From Planctomycetota bacterium (GTDB lineage Bacteria > Planctomycetota > UBA11346): a stretch of 64,000 bases of DNA. The translations under genes were made by a program, and so were the position numbers. The notes under the pieces were generated by a model, which was not told the DNA's origin, did not search any database, and worked only from the letters and a program-made list of their open reading frames with translations. The stretch lies in NCBI GenBank assembly GCA_014193115.1, contig BJHQ01000003.1, positions 252,768 through 316,767 on the forward strand, read 5' to 3'. Of the stretch, positions 1 to 9,271 are shown in pieces. Within the stretch, counting starts at the first letter, position 1. Each line of letters starts with the position of its first letter.

Positions 1-155
1 CCGGTCGGCGCCTCGACCACGACGTGTTGTCCACCGGCCATCGCCTCGGCCGCCAGCCGGGCCATGGCCAGTTGCTGGGGCCGCGATTCCCAGCTGGGCA
101 GGGCCTTGGCCAGCAATCCGCCCGGCGCCAGGACCTCGTCGACCGTGGGCAGCAT
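1..155 (-). CDS. dinG: DinG/Rad3-like ATP-dependent helicase, N-terminal fragment
   Basis: Only the first 51 codons lie in the window; the gene runs off the left edge. Read from the ATG at 155 on the minus strand, the product starts MLPTVDEVLAPGG and continues with SRPQQLAMARLAAEAM and then VVVEAPTG. This is the layout of DinG/YoaA-type superfamily 2 helicases: a Q-like RPQQ motif, a helix, then the start of Walker A (EAPTG, normally followed by TGKT). The family unwinds DNA 5' to 3', usually with an iron-sulfur cluster, but the cluster region is outside the window. The family call rests on the N-terminal motifs alone; the symbol is family-level. Confidence 0.7.
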   Translation of the reverse strand, partial: MLPTVDEVLAPGGLLAKALPSWESRPQQLAMARLAAEAMAGGQHVVVEAPT

Positions 156-269
156 GGGAGAACCCTAGGGGCCATATCGACCCGGCCAAGCATCTCGGCA
201 CGCAGGTTCCCCTGACCAGAGGCCTGTCGTCGGCCTTTCCTGGCTGATCGGCCGGCGACAGTAGCCGCC

Positions 270-1010
270 ATGAGCACCGCGACGGTTTTGATGCACGTCC
301 CCCGCGAGGGCTGCCAGCGGATCGGCGACCATCTGCGCCGACGCGGCGTGACGGTGCAGGAACGGGCGCTTTTCTCAGGCGATGCCGTGCCGAGCGCGAT
401 CCCTGCCGGAGACCTGCTGGTGGTCATGGGCGGGCCAATGGGCGTGGGCGATCTCGGTGATCCGAACTATCCATTTTTGCAGGCAGAAATCGCCTTGCTC
501 CGCCGCTGCCTGGCCGATCAGGCGCCGGTGCTCGGGGTCTGCCTCGGTGCGCAACTGCTCGCCCACGCCGCCGGCGCCCGGGTCTTCCCCAACCACGCGT
601 CGGGAAATCTATCCGCCAGGGTTCGCGAAGTCGGCTGGTTCCCACTCGATTTTCATGGTGATTTCCAGCGTGATCCGGTGCTGCGCGGATTGCCGACGCA
701 GGCGGTTCAGCTCCACTGGCATGGAGACACCTTTGATCTGCCGGCCGGCGCGGTCGGTTTCGCTTCGACGTCGGCCTGCCGGAATCAGGCGTTCCGCTTG
801 GGGTACCGCCAGTTCGGCCTGCAATTCCATCCCGAATGCGACGCCGCGACCATCGCAGAGTGGTGCGATGAGGACGCCGCCTTTGCCGAGCTCGCCCATG
901 GTCCGGGCACGCCTGCCCGGATTCAGGCAGAGATTCCCCGCTGGTTTGGCGAATACGTTACAGTGGGCGACCGGCTGATCGCCAACCTGCTCGATCAGAT
1001 GCTGGCCTGA
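270..1010 (+). CDS. class I glutamine amidotransferase (GMP synthase-like GATase1)
   Basis: A 246-residue stand-alone GATase1 domain. The nucleophile elbow GVCLGAQ places the catalytic Cys at residue 91. The His-Glu part of the triad is in LQFHPE (His187, Glu189), and the oxyanion strand VVMGGPMGVGD is near residue 52. No synthetase domain is fused or adjacent. The protein therefore belongs to the small cytosolic GMP-synthase-like amidotransferases that hydrolyse glutamine or gamma-glutamyl compounds; the actual substrate cannot be told. It reads away from the dinG fragment across a gap of about 115 bp that should hold both promoters. Confidence 0.85.
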   Translation: MSTATVLMHVPREGCQRIGDHLRRRGVTVQERALFSGDAVPSAIPAGDLLVVMGGPMGVGDLGDPNYPFLQAEIALLRRCLADQAPVLGVCLGAQLLAHAAGARVFPNHASGNLSARVREVGWFPLDFHGDFQRDPVLRGLPTQAVQLHWHGDTFDLPAGAVGFASTSACRNQAFRLGYRQFGLQFHPECDAATIAEWCDEDAAFAELAHGPGTPARIQAEIPRWFGEYVTVGDRLIANLLDQMLA

Positions 1011-1100
1011 CATCCGGCGAGCCGGCGAGTCGGCAGGGTGTCCGTGCTGGCGCCGCGCCGGGTTGGCACCTCGTTCGCCGCCCGCTACGACCATCCTTCC

Positions 1101-2990
1101 ATGCTGACCGTTCTGCACCCGCTGCTGCTGTGGGGCACGGCCCTGATCGCAGTGCCGGTGCTGATCCACCTGCTGCTTCGCCAGCGGCCGCAGCCACGGG
1201 CGTGGGCGGCGATGCGCTGGTTGCTGGCCGCTGCAAAGGCAGCCGAACGACGTTGGCGGTTGACCAATCTGCTGCTGTTATTGCTGCGTTGCCTGGCCGT
1301 GCTGCTGATCGCCCTGGCCTTGGCGCGGCCGTCCCTCGCCGGTCTCGGCGGCGGCGACCACCTGCTGATCGTGGTCGATGGCACGGCGAGCATGGGACCG
1401 CGCAGCAGCGATCCCGGCACTTTGGCGGCGGTCGCCGCGGCCCTGGCCAAGCATCCGCTTCCGTGGCGGGCGGTGTCGGTGGTGGCGATCGAAGACGCCG
1501 CGGTGGTGGTGGCGGAACGGGTGGCGCCGGCCGCAGCCTTGGCCGCCTTGGCCGGACGGCCAGCGGCCCCGGTGCCTGGCGGCCTCGACGACGCCCTCGA
1601 CCGGCCTGGCCGGGATCGGCTGGAATCCCTGGCCAGTGGCGCCGACGCGCTGCTGATCAGCGATTTCCAGCACGATGACGGCACCCGGTTGGCAGCAGCC
1701 CTCTCCGCCCACGCCCGGTCCCTGACCCGGTGGGCAGTGTCTGCCAGCGAGCTGGTTTCCGGCAGCGAGCTGGTTTCCGGCAGCGAGACGCTGGGCTCCG
1801 GCAGCGGGACGCTGGCCAACGCCGGACTCGCCGGAGCCGAGCCCGCCGATCCGTTGCCAGGACAAGCCGGCGAATTGCTTGTCCGCACCATCGGGCAGGC
1901 CGGCGCGGTGCTGGTGGCGGTGGACGGGGGCAGCCCGCTGGCGGCGCCGACCACTGCCCAGGGCGATCATCTGCGCCTGGTGCTGCCGCCCTTGGGCGAA
2001 GGCGCCCATCGCCTGCGGCTCAAGCTGGTGGACGGTGGCCTGAATTATGACGATGTCCTTGAGCTGCCGCTGGTGGTGCGCAGCCGGATGAATGCCTTGC
2101 TGATCCATCAGCGCACGGATTTCGCCGTCGCCGCGCTGCGTGCCGACGATCGCGGTTTCGCGGCGACTTCGATCGGGCCCGCCGGGCTCAGCGCCGCCGT
2201 GCTGCCGGAACCAGGCGCGGTGGTCCTGCGCGGCCGGGTCGCCGATGGCGCGCGGCTGCGCGATTGGGTGCGCTCCGGCGGCGTGCTGTGGATTTCCGCT
2301 GCGGATCTGCTGGCGGATCCAGTGCTGGCCGAACTCGCCCCGGGCCTGGCGGCCGGTGAACCGGTGGCCGGCGGCGCGTGGGCCAGCGGCGACCGCGAGG
2401 TCGACGAGGTGCTCTCCCTGGCCGGCCATGAACCGATGCCGGGCTGGTCCCTGCCGCCGGGCGCCACGCCGCTGCTGGCCGCGGGCAAAGCGCCGGCAGT
2501 GATCGAGCTTGCTGCCGGCCGTGGCGCGGTGGCGGTCGAGCTGCTCGACCTGGCGACTGATGCGGCCTTCACCGCCCGGGCGACGGTACCGCTGTGGGTG
2601 GTGCGCGCCGTCCGCCGGATGGCAGCGCGCAGCCTGGCTCCGCTGGAGTTCACGGCGGGGTCGCCGTGGCCGAAGGAGCGCGCCGATTTCCGCCTGGTGC
2701 GCGGTCAGGTCGATCTGAAGCCGGTGGCTGGCGCGCCGTTGCTGGCGGCGCCAGGACTGTGGTCGCTGGTCGGCGCCGATGGCTTGGGACGCGAGGCGAT
2801 CATCCTGCCCGATCCGACCGAAGGCCGGGTCGGCCGGGAGCCGCCGGTCGGCGCCGAGCGGACCTTGGCAGAGGCCCTGCCGGTGCGCGCCGGCTCCGAT
2901 CTCGGCGTGTGGCTGCTGATTGCGGCCCTGGCCGTGATCCTGATCGAAGGCGCCTTTGCCGCCTGGGCGGGGAGGATGTATGGCCGCTGA
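1101..2990 (+). CDS. BatA-like membrane protein with von Willebrand-type domain
   Basis: Start taken at the ATG at 1101 because the BatA N-terminal signature begins there (MLTVLHPLLLWG, a hydrophobic segment, RAWAAMRWL, a second hydrophobic segment, ALARPSLAG). An upstream in-frame start at 1038 would add 21 unrelated residues. After the two N-terminal membrane segments comes a VWA-like fold (LLIVVDGTASM; the MIDAS is imperfect, D-G-T-A-S). A long periplasmic region follows, and a last membrane helix ends in AAWAGRMYGR. The length is 629 aa. BatA-type proteins usually sit in MoxR/Bat operons tied to envelope stress; no MoxR ATPase is present here. The stop overlaps the next start by 11 nt, so the two are probably translationally coupled. 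Confidence 0.75.
   Translation: MLTVLHPLLLWGTALIAVPVLIHLLLRQRPQPRAWAAMRWLLAAAKAAERRWRLTNLLLLLLRCLAVLLIALALARPSLAGLGGGDHLLIVVDGTASMGPRSSDPGTLAAVAAALAKHPLPWRAVSVVAIEDAAVVVAERVAPAAALAALAGRPAAPVPGGLDDALDRPGRDRLESLASGADALLISDFQHDDGTRLAAALSAHARSLTRWAVSASELVSGSELVSGSETLGSGSGTLANAGLAGAEPADPLPGQAGELLVRTIGQAGAVLVAVDGGSPLAAPTTAQGDHLRLVLPPLGEGAHRLRLKLVDGGLNYDDVLELPLVVRSRMNALLIHQRTDFAVAALRADDRGFAATSIGPAGLSAAVLPEPGAVVLRGRVADGARLRDWVRSGGVLWISAADLLADPVLAELAPGLAAGEPVAGGAWASGDREVDEVLSLAGHEPMPGWSLPPGATPLLAAGKAPAVIELAAGRGAVAVELLDLATDAAFTARATVPLWVVRAVRRMAARSLAPLEFTAGSPWPKERADFRLVRGQVDLKPVAGAPLLAAPGLWSLVGADGLGREAIILPDPTEGRVGREPPVGAERTLAEALPVRAGSDLGVWLLIAALAVILIEGAFAAWAGRMYGR
1749..1815 (+). repeat. 18-bp in-frame minisatellite inside the BatA-like gene
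   Basis: Two identical 18-bp units (1749-1766 and 1767-1784) encode ELVSGS twice. A degenerate 21-bp unit and a partial unit follow, giving ETLGSGSGTL. The period keeps the reading frame, so it adds a Ser/Gly-rich linker after the VWA-like domain. Confidence 0.8.
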
Positions 2991-5307
2991 ATCGGCGTTC
3001 GTCGGGCGGAACCTCTGGGGATCCGCCTTGAGATGCCTCGCGGCCGGGATCCTGGCCGCGGTGCCCCTGGTCGCCGCCGAAGGCGGCGGCAGCAGCGGCT
3101 TCGGCTTTGGCTGGGAACGCCTCTCCGCCTCGTGGCATCTGGCGGTGGTGCTGGCGGTGGCCATCGGTCTGGGCTGGTTCGGCTGGCAGCGCTATGGACC
3201 GGCGCCGTCCGGCCTGGCTGGTCTGCTGGCGAAAGGCTGCCGCGCCGTGGCGATCGTGCTCGCCGTACTCCTCATCGCCGGCCCGGCCTGGTATCGCAGC
3301 GAATCGACCTGGCTGCCGGCGCGGCTGGTGGTGGCGGTGGATCAGTCGGCGTCGATGGCCCGGGCCGACGGCCCGGGCGGCGTCACCCGGCATGACCTGG
3401 CCAAGGCACTGGCCCAGGGCCTGGCGAGCGCCGATCCCAAGCGCTTGTCGGTCAAGTGGCACGGCCTGGGCGGGGCCGGCGATAATCTGCTCGATCCCGC
3501 CGCCTTGCCGGCGCCGACCGCACCGGAGAGCCGGCTGGGCAGCGACCTTGACCGCCTGATCTCCCTCCGCCCGGATCTGCTGATCGTGGTCAGCGATGGC
3601 CGGGTGACCTCCGGTCCGAGCCTGATCAGCGTCGCGCCGCGCCTGGTCACCGCTGGCGATCTGGGACTGTATCTGCTGGTCTGCGGTGGAGACCACCTCG
3701 ATCCGGAAATCTTCCTTGATGAAGTCGTCGCCAACCGCGAGGTGCCGGTGGGCGAAATCGAACCGCTGGCGGTGCGGATGTCGGTGCGCGGCGCCGGATC
3801 CACCGCTCCGGTGGCGGTCCGGGTCGAGCTCAATGGTCGGGTGCTGGCCACGACCAGCGTCGCCGCGCCGAGCGGCGATCCCGCTGCCCTGCTGCCGCTG
3901 GAGGCGGTCCTGGCGGCGTCCCTCGACCAGGAAGGCCCGGCCACCCTGACCGTGGTCGCGGAGTTCGCCGGCAGCACCTGCCGCCAGGACCTGCCGGTGG
4001 TGGTGCGCAGCCGGCGACTGTCGGTGCTGCTGCTCGATCGGTCGCCGCGCTATGAACTGCGCTATCTGCGCGAAGCCCTGCTCCGCGATACCGCAGTGAC
4101 AACCCATGCCTATCTCGCCGAATCCGGCTGGCGGCGGTGGGGCGAGGCCGGACCCGACTGGCTGCCGCTGAGCGAGGCCGACCTCGACCGCTACGACGCG
4201 GTGGTGGTCGGCGATCTCGGTGCGGATTCCTTCACCGCTGCCCAGCTCACTGCCCTCGACCGGGCGGTGCGCCGCGGCGGCCTCGGCCTGGTCTGGCTGC
4301 CTGGCGAGACCGGCGCCATCGCCGGCCTTGCCGGCACCACCGCCGAGGCTCTGGTGCCGATCCCGCTGCCTCAGGCCGGGGCGGCGATGCGCGGCTACCG
4401 CGACCAGCGGCCGCGGCGCTTGTTCCGCTCGCCCATCGCCGAGCGCCAAGGATTGCTCGATCCCGGTGAAGGCGTCGCTTGGGATCGGCTCGATCCGTTG
4501 CTCGGGGCGCTGCCGATCGGCGAACTCAAGCTGGTGGCCGAGGCCCTCGCGCTCGACCAGGACGGCCGGCCGCTGGTGGTCGATCGGCCGCTGGGTGCCG
4601 GTCGGACGCTGCTCCTCGCCTGCGACGACACCTGGCGCTGGCGGCGCGGCGTTGGCGATGCGTTTTTGCATCGCTATTGGAGCCAGCTGCTGCGCCATGC
4701 CGGCCAGGGCCGGCACAACGATACCGCCCAATGGCGGTTGTTCGCCAGTCCGCGCCGGGTCCAGGTGGGCGAGCCGGTGACCCTGCACCTGGTCCGCCGC
4801 GGCCCCGGCGTCGATCCGCCGGCAGAGGCCCCGGTGCTCCGCCTGGTCAGCGCCGACCGCGGCCCCAGCGAGACGCCCGGCGGCAGCAGCACCGCGCCCG
4901 TTGCCGCGAGTCCCCAGCGCAGCGCCGTCCTGGTGCCGGCGGTGGCCGAGGGAGAGGGCTTCACCGCCCGGCTCGCCGCCCCGGCCGCTGGCGGTTGGCG
5001 GCTTGAGATCGCCGCCGGCCTCGACACCAAGACGGTGGATGCGGGCAGTTTGCAGGTGCTGCCATCCCAGGCCGAACTGCGTGATCCCCGGGCTGATCGG
5101 CCGGCGCTTGATGGCCTGGCCCGGGCCGCCGGCGGCCGGGTGTTCACCGATCCGGCGGCGCTGCTCGCGGCGCTGCCCGCCGATCCCCGCCACGAGCACC
5201 GCACGACCACGGTGCTCGGCCTGTGGGACACCTGGTGGGCGCTGGCCGCGCTGGTCGGTCTGCTCGCGGTGGATTGGGCGATCCGCCGGGCGAACCGCCT
5301 GCCGTGA
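2980..5307 (+). CDS. VWA-domain membrane protein with glutamine amidotransferase-like region
   Basis: Start taken at the ATG at 2980, inside the end of the previous gene (11-nt overlap); an earlier in-frame start at 2956 is less likely. The product is 775 aa. It has a hydrophobic N-terminus, two membrane helices around residues 40-105, and a VWA domain with a canonical MIDAS (VVAVDQSASM). Then come a beta-rich region and an amidotransferase-like segment (VVVGDLGADSF, RRGGLGLVWLPGE) that lacks a recognisable catalytic Cys. A C-terminal helix (ALAALVGLLAVDWAIRR) follows. This arrangement is common in planctomycete proteins encoded next to BatA-like genes. Role inferred: a periplasm-facing partner of the BatA-like protein. 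Confidence 0.75.
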   Translation: MAAESAFVGRNLWGSALRCLAAGILAAVPLVAAEGGGSSGFGFGWERLSASWHLAVVLAVAIGLGWFGWQRYGPAPSGLAGLLAKGCRAVAIVLAVLLIAGPAWYRSESTWLPARLVVAVDQSASMARADGPGGVTRHDLAKALAQGLASADPKRLSVKWHGLGGAGDNLLDPAALPAPTAPESRLGSDLDRLISLRPDLLIVVSDGRVTSGPSLISVAPRLVTAGDLGLYLLVCGGDHLDPEIFLDEVVANREVPVGEIEPLAVRMSVRGAGSTAPVAVRVELNGRVLATTSVAAPSGDPAALLPLEAVLAASLDQEGPATLTVVAEFAGSTCRQDLPVVVRSRRLSVLLLDRSPRYELRYLREALLRDTAVTTHAYLAESGWRRWGEAGPDWLPLSEADLDRYDAVVVGDLGADSFTAAQLTALDRAVRRGGLGLVWLPGETGAIAGLAGTTAEALVPIPLPQAGAAMRGYRDQRPRRLFRSPIAERQGLLDPGEGVAWDRLDPLLGALPIGELKLVAEALALDQDGRPLVVDRPLGAGRTLLLACDDTWRWRRGVGDAFLHRYWSQLLRHAGQGRHNDTAQWRLFASPRRVQVGEPVTLHLVRRGPGVDPPAEAPVLRLVSADRGPSETPGGSSTAPVAASPQRSAVLVPAVAEGEGFTARLAAPAAGGWRLEIAAGLDTKTVDAGSLQVLPSQAELRDPRADRPALDGLARAAGGRVFTDPAALLAALPADPRHEHRTTTVLGLWDTWWALAALVGLLAVDWAIRRANRLP

Positions 5308-5338
5308 ACCAGGGTCACGCGGCGAGGAGTGTCGGCTG

Positions 5339-5545
5339 ATGGGCACGCTCCTGCTCCTGCTCACGCCGCTGGTCGGCGGACTGTTCCTGGCTCTGGTCCA
5401 GCTGGCGATTTACAGCTTCCTGGTCGGGACCAACCGGCTCAAGGCTGATGACGTGCCGTTCTTCGGCCTGCTACTGTTCCGCGGCGTCGCCCTGGTCTTT
5501 GCGCTCGGCGCACTCGGGGCCGTGGCGATGCATCTGATCCGCTGA
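5339..5545 (+). CDS. small two-helix membrane protein, unknown function
   Basis: A 68-residue protein starting MGTLLLLLTPLVGG at the ATG at 5339, preceded by GGCGAGGAG a few bases upstream. It has two predicted membrane helices (residues 2-30 and 43-66) joined by a short charged loop (NRLKADDVP). It follows the VWA gene by 31 bp and precedes a lipoprotein gene by 10 bp, so it probably belongs to the same operon. I do not recognise a family. Confidence 0.6.
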   Translation: MGTLLLLLTPLVGGLFLALVQLAIYSFLVGTNRLKADDVPFFGLLLFRGVALVFALGALGAVAMHLIR

Positions 5546-5555
5546 AGATGCCATC

Positions 5556-5942
5556 ATGCAACGACTCGCCCACGTTGCCGTGTACTCACTCCTGCTGCTG
5601 GCGGCGTGTTCGTGCGCCCAGCGGGAACCGGCGGCTGCTGCGCTGGTCAGGCCTGCGGCACCGGTCAGGCCGGGGCCGATTGTGACCGAGGTCTTCCGCG
5701 ATCTGCCCGATCCGGAGCACTTGCTCGGAAGGCCCTTTTCATTCCTCGAAAATGCTCCGCATCCCTACGGGAAAATCCTGTCCAGGCGACGGATCGACCT
5801 CGGTGATTACGTGTGGAATCCCGCGGCGTGGCCGGATTCGGACTACCTCGGCTCGATCGCGACCAAGGACATCGTGGTCTTCGAGCATCTCGAAGTCGGC
5901 ATCGGACTGCGCCGCCACATAACCTTTTACGACTACCGGTAG
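5556..5942 (+). CDS. hypothetical lipoprotein
   Basis: A 128-residue product with a short lipoprotein signal. The hydrophobic stretch VAVYSLLLLAACSC gives a lipobox LAAC with the lipidated Cys near residue 18. The mature part has a Pro/Ala-rich tether and then a compact domain containing SFLENAPHPYGKIL and HITFYDYR. No known family is recognised. It ends the VWA operon and converges with the antiporter gene 56 bp downstream. Confidence 0.6.
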   Translation: MQRLAHVAVYSLLLLAACSCAQREPAAAALVRPAAPVRPGPIVTEVFRDLPDPEHLLGRPFSFLENAPHPYGKILSRRRIDLGDYVWNPAAWPDSDYLGSIATKDIVVFEHLEVGIGLRRHITFYDYR

Positions 5943-5998
5943 GAACGCCGCGGTGCGAGCCGTCTCGGCCGCATGACCCGCAAGGACTCCACCCAGAT

Positions 5999-7189
5999 TC
6001 AGTGGCCTGGCGCCGGAAGCGCGGCGGGGATGGCGGGTGGATGGCTGGGCGCCGGATGGCTGGGCAACAGGTAGAACACACCGGCCAGGATCGCGTAGAC
6101 CGAGATCAATTGCAGGCCTTCCAGCCAATTCGATTCGCCATCGTTGGTGACCTGGGCAGCGACCCACACCGCTGCGACCACCGCCAGCACCTCAAGCGGG
6201 GTGAACACCAGGTCGAGGGGCGCCGGGGCGATCAGGTAGCTGGCGAAGACCAGCACCGGGGCGACGAACAGCGCGACCTGGATCGACGAGCCCAAGGCGA
6301 TGCCGATGGCCAGATCCATCCGGTTCTTGCGGGCCATCAGGATCGCGCTGGAATGTTCGGCGGCGTTGCCGACGATCGCCACGACGACCACGCCGATGAA
6401 GATCTGGTTCATGCCCAGGGTGTGGGCGGCGCCTTCGACTGAGTGGATCATCCATTCCGCGACGATCGCCACCGCCACGGTCGCCACCACCAGCACGGTC
6501 ACGGCCTTGCCGACGCTCCACGGGGCGTGGGCGGCAGGAGCAGTTCCCCCAGGTCCATGATCCCCAGGTCCATGGTCAGAGACCTGGGCGGCCTCGGCGG
6601 CTGGGCCGGTGAACAGGTGCTTGTGGGTGCGCAGCGAGAACCACAGCACCGCCAGATAGGTCAGGAACAGCACCACCGCGATTTCCAGGCTCAGATCCCG
6701 TTCGCGCACCGCCAGGTCGCCGGCCGGCGCCACCGCCAGATGGTGGAAGGCTGCCGGCACGACCAGGGCGATGGCCGCGAGCAGCAGCATGGTTCCGTAG
6801 CTGCGCGCCGCTTGCAGGCTGAACTGCTGGCGGGCATGGCGCATGCCGCCGAACAGGAAGGCCGCGCCCAGGACGAGCAGCACATTGCCGATGATCGAGC
6901 CGGTGATCGAGGCCTTGACCACATCGATCTTGCCAGCGCTCAGCGCGATCAGGGCGATGATCAGCTCGGCGGCATTGCCGAAGGTCGCATTGAGCAGACC
7001 GCCGATGCCTTCGCCGGTGCGCTCCGCGAGATGTTCCGTCGCGTGCCCCATCCACCCGGCGATGGGGATGATCGCGATGCAGGCGGTGATGAAGATCCAG
7101 GTCGGATCGCCGTGGGTGTAGTGGAGGTAGGCCGCGATCGGCAAGGCCGCCAGCAGCCAGTCCAGTGAGGGTTTGAGCAGGTGTTTCAT
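5999..7189 (-). CDS. Ca2+/H+ (cation) antiporter, ChaA/CAX family
   Basis: Start taken at the ATG at 7187-7189 ([12 protein letters not shown]), which overlaps the stop of the upstream hydrolase as ATGA. The product is 396 aa with about eleven hydrophobic segments. It carries the two signature alpha-repeats of the CaCA superfamily: [20 protein letters not shown] near residue 70 and [20 protein letters not shown] in the second half. The acidic residues in the two GNAAE motifs bind cation. A His/Gly/Pro-rich loop ([11 protein letters not shown]) lies between the halves. It should export Ca2+ or another cation in exchange for protons at the inner membrane. Confidence 0.9.
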   Translation of the reverse strand: MKHLLKPSLDWLLAALPIAAYLHYTHGDPTWIFITACIAIIPIAGWMGHATEHLAERTGEGIGGLLNATFGNAAELIIALIALSAGKIDVVKASITGSIIGNVLLVLGAAFLFGGMRHARQQFSLQAARSYGTMLLLAAIALVVPAAFHHLAVAPAGDLAVRERDLSLEIAVVLFLTYLAVLWFSLRTHKHLFTGPAAEAAQVSDHGPGDHGPGGTAPAAHAPWSVGKAVTVLVVATVAVAIVAEWMIHSVEGAAHTLGMNQIFIGVVVVAIVGNAAEHSSAILMARKNRMDLAIGIALGSSIQVALFVAPVLVFASYLIAPAPLDLVFTPLEVLAVVAAVWVAAQVTNDGESNWLEGLQLISVYAILAGVFYLLPSHPAPSHPPAIPAALPAPGH

Positions 7190-8070
7190 GGGTTCGTGGT
7201 CGGTGGTGCGGTAGGCAGGTCGTTGGTCGGCTGGGGCATCGAGAGCGCGCTGCGCAGGGTCGTCCAGGCGAGGTCGAGCACATCGTCGTGGGCGGCGCCG
7301 GGAACAGCGATCAGCTTGACCCAGCCGGGATGGGCGGCGGCCAAGGTCCGGCTCATGGCGAGAGGGATCGTGGTGTCCGCGTCGCCGTGGAGGATCAGCA
7401 CCGGCGGCTTGTCCGGGCGCTGGGCAAGCGCTGCCAGGGCCGAGGCGTTGTCGAAACGGTGCAGCAGCAGTTCGCAGAGCGGCCAGCCGACGGCGCGCTG
7501 GGCCATGGCGAGCAGCGAGGTGAACGGCGCCACCAGCACCACGGCCACTGCGCCGCGCTGCTCCGCATAGTGCAACGCCGCCGCCGCGCCCATCGAATGG
7601 CCAAGCACGCCGCAGCGGCGGCACAGATCCTCGACCGGCAGGCCGAGTTTCGCGGCCAGGGTGGCGACTGCGCCGTCGGCTGCGCGCAGGATCGACGCCG
7701 GCGACGGCGTGCCCTGGCTGGCGCCGAAGCCGGGCCAATCGATCAGCAGGATGCCGACCGGACCGACCGGCTCGCTGCGCAGCCCGACCCAATCCCAGGC
7801 GGTTCCGGCATTGCCGCTGAACACCAGCCACACCCGCTGAGGCGTTGCGCCGGCATTCCCCAGCGGCGCCCGCCACCACGCCGCCTGGGCGCCGTCGGTG
7901 GTGGTGAAGCCGAGCCGTTCGAGCGGTTGCGGGATCGGATCGTCCGCCGCATAGGGGCGTGGATGATAAAGGAGATGACGCTGGAAGAGCAGCAGCGGGA
8001 TGATCACCAGGATCAATCCGATGGCCACTGCGCGGATCACCCGCCACATCCAGGTCCGAGCCGTCGCCAT
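7186..8070 (-). CDS. membrane-anchored alpha/beta hydrolase
   Basis: A 294-residue protein with one N-terminal membrane anchor (VIRAVAIGLILVIIPLLLF). The alpha/beta hydrolase fold shows VFSGNAGTAWDW (oxyanion region), IDWPGFGASQG, the nucleophile elbow GHSMGAAAAL (Ser near residue 159), HGDADTTIP with the acid, and GAAHDDV with the His. It resembles the BEM46/YfhR-like lineage. It shares an ATGA overlap with the antiporter gene and is the first gene of that pair. The substrate is unknown. Confidence 0.85.
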   Translation of the reverse strand: MATARTWMWRVIRAVAIGLILVIIPLLLFQRHLLYHPRPYAADDPIPQPLERLGFTTTDGAQAAWWRAPLGNAGATPQRVWLVFSGNAGTAWDWVGLRSEPVGPVGILLIDWPGFGASQGTPSPASILRAADGAVATLAAKLGLPVEDLCRRCGVLGHSMGAAAALHYAEQRGAVAVVLVAPFTSLLAMAQRAVGWPLCELLLHRFDNASALAALAQRPDKPPVLILHGDADTTIPLAMSRTLAAAHPGWVKLIAVPGAAHDDVLDLAWTTLRSALSMPQPTNDLPTAPPTTNP

Positions 8071-8174
8071 GGCCCAACCGTGGCCTGGGAATGGCGGCTC
8101 GCAATCTGAGGGGATTGGCTGCTCCGCTTGCTCCCAGCGATTGCCGGGACCGGCAATGACGATGACATGCCGCC

Positions 8175-9263
8175 ATGAGCCTGCTGCCTCTTCCGACCCT
8201 GACCGTGCGCGGTGCTCCGGCCGAGATGGGGCGTCAGCACGGCGCCGCGCTGCGCGACGCCATCCGCGGCTTCATCGATCAGCGGCAGCGCGCCGCCAAG
8301 GTGTATCTGTACGAGCGCGGCATCCGCGATCTGGCGCCGCTGAACGCCATCACCGCCGCCTGTCTCGAGGCCCTGCGTTCGTGGGATCGCGACGGCTGGA
8401 TCGAACATCAGGCCACCGCCGAAGCTGCCGGCGTCGATCCGGTCGCGTTGTATCTGACGGCGAACATGACCGATGTGCGCGACGTGCTGGCGTTGCCAGC
8501 TCCTGCTCAAACGCCAGCCGCCGAGGCCGAGGGCTGCTCCACCGCGCTGGTGCCGGGCAGCCACACCGCCGACGGCGCGGTGCTCGTCGCCCAGACCTGG
8601 GATCTCAACCCCACCGACCTCGATTTCGTCGTCGCCGTGCAGCGCCTGCCCGACCACGGCCCGGAGCAATGGACGGTGTCCTGCACCGGCTGCCCGAGCC
8701 TGATGGGGATGAATGCCAACGGCCTGGCCTTCGGCACCACCAACATCCGGGTACGCGGCGGCCGGCCCGGCATCCCGTACTTGTCGCTGCTCCACCGCGC
8801 CGCCCGCTGCGCCGATCGCGCCTCGGCGGCGGCGCTGGTCGGAGCCGCGCCGCGCTGCGCCGCCCATACCTACTGGTTCGCTGACGCAGGCGGAGTGCTC
8901 GACCTGGAATGCAGCGCTGACCGCTGCATCCGCCGGGACGCGGATCAGGGTCCGCTCAACCGCACCAACCATTGCCTGGACCCGCAGCACCAGGCCGGCG
9001 AAGGCGAAGCGGCCTCGTCGTCGTCCAAGGCCCGATTGCAGCGCGTCGGCCAGCGGCTGGCGGCGGGCCGGGTGGATGTCGCCGCAATCAGGACCTTGTT
9101 CGCCGACCGCAGCGACGGCGTCGATTCGGTGAACCGCTACGCCGAAGACCAGCAGGGCACCGCCACCGATGCGTGCCTGATCGCGGTGCCGGCCCGGCGC
9201 GAGCTGCACGCCTGCCGCGGCTCAGCCGACCGCGGCGCCTGGGCCGTGCTGCCGTTCGGCTGA
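8175..9263 (+). CDS. C45-family acyltransferase-like Ntn hydrolase
   Basis: A 362-residue protein matching the acyl-CoA:6-aminopenicillanate acyltransferase/peptidase C45 family. It has an N-terminal MGRQHGAALR motif, and EGCSTALVPG puts the catalytic, autoprocessing Cys at residue 121. VLVAQTWDLNP and GMNANGLAFGTTNIR follow, both typical of the family. These enzymes self-cleave before the Cys and then act on amides. In bacteria most have unknown amide substrates; penicillin acylation should not be assumed. It is transcribed divergently from the hydrolase gene across about 100 bp. Confidence 0.85.
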   Translation: MSLLPLPTLTVRGAPAEMGRQHGAALRDAIRGFIDQRQRAAKVYLYERGIRDLAPLNAITAACLEALRSWDRDGWIEHQATAEAAGVDPVALYLTANMTDVRDVLALPAPAQTPAAEAEGCSTALVPGSHTADGAVLVAQTWDLNPTDLDFVVAVQRLPDHGPEQWTVSCTGCPSLMGMNANGLAFGTTNIRVRGGRPGIPYLSLLHRAARCADRASAAALVGAAPRCAAHTYWFADAGGVLDLECSADRCIRRDADQGPLNRTNHCLDPQHQAGEGEAASSSSKARLQRVGQRLAAGRVDVAAIRTLFADRSDGVDSVNRYAEDQQGTATDACLIAVPARRELHACRGSADRGAWAVLPFG

Positions 9264-9271
9264 GGCCGCCC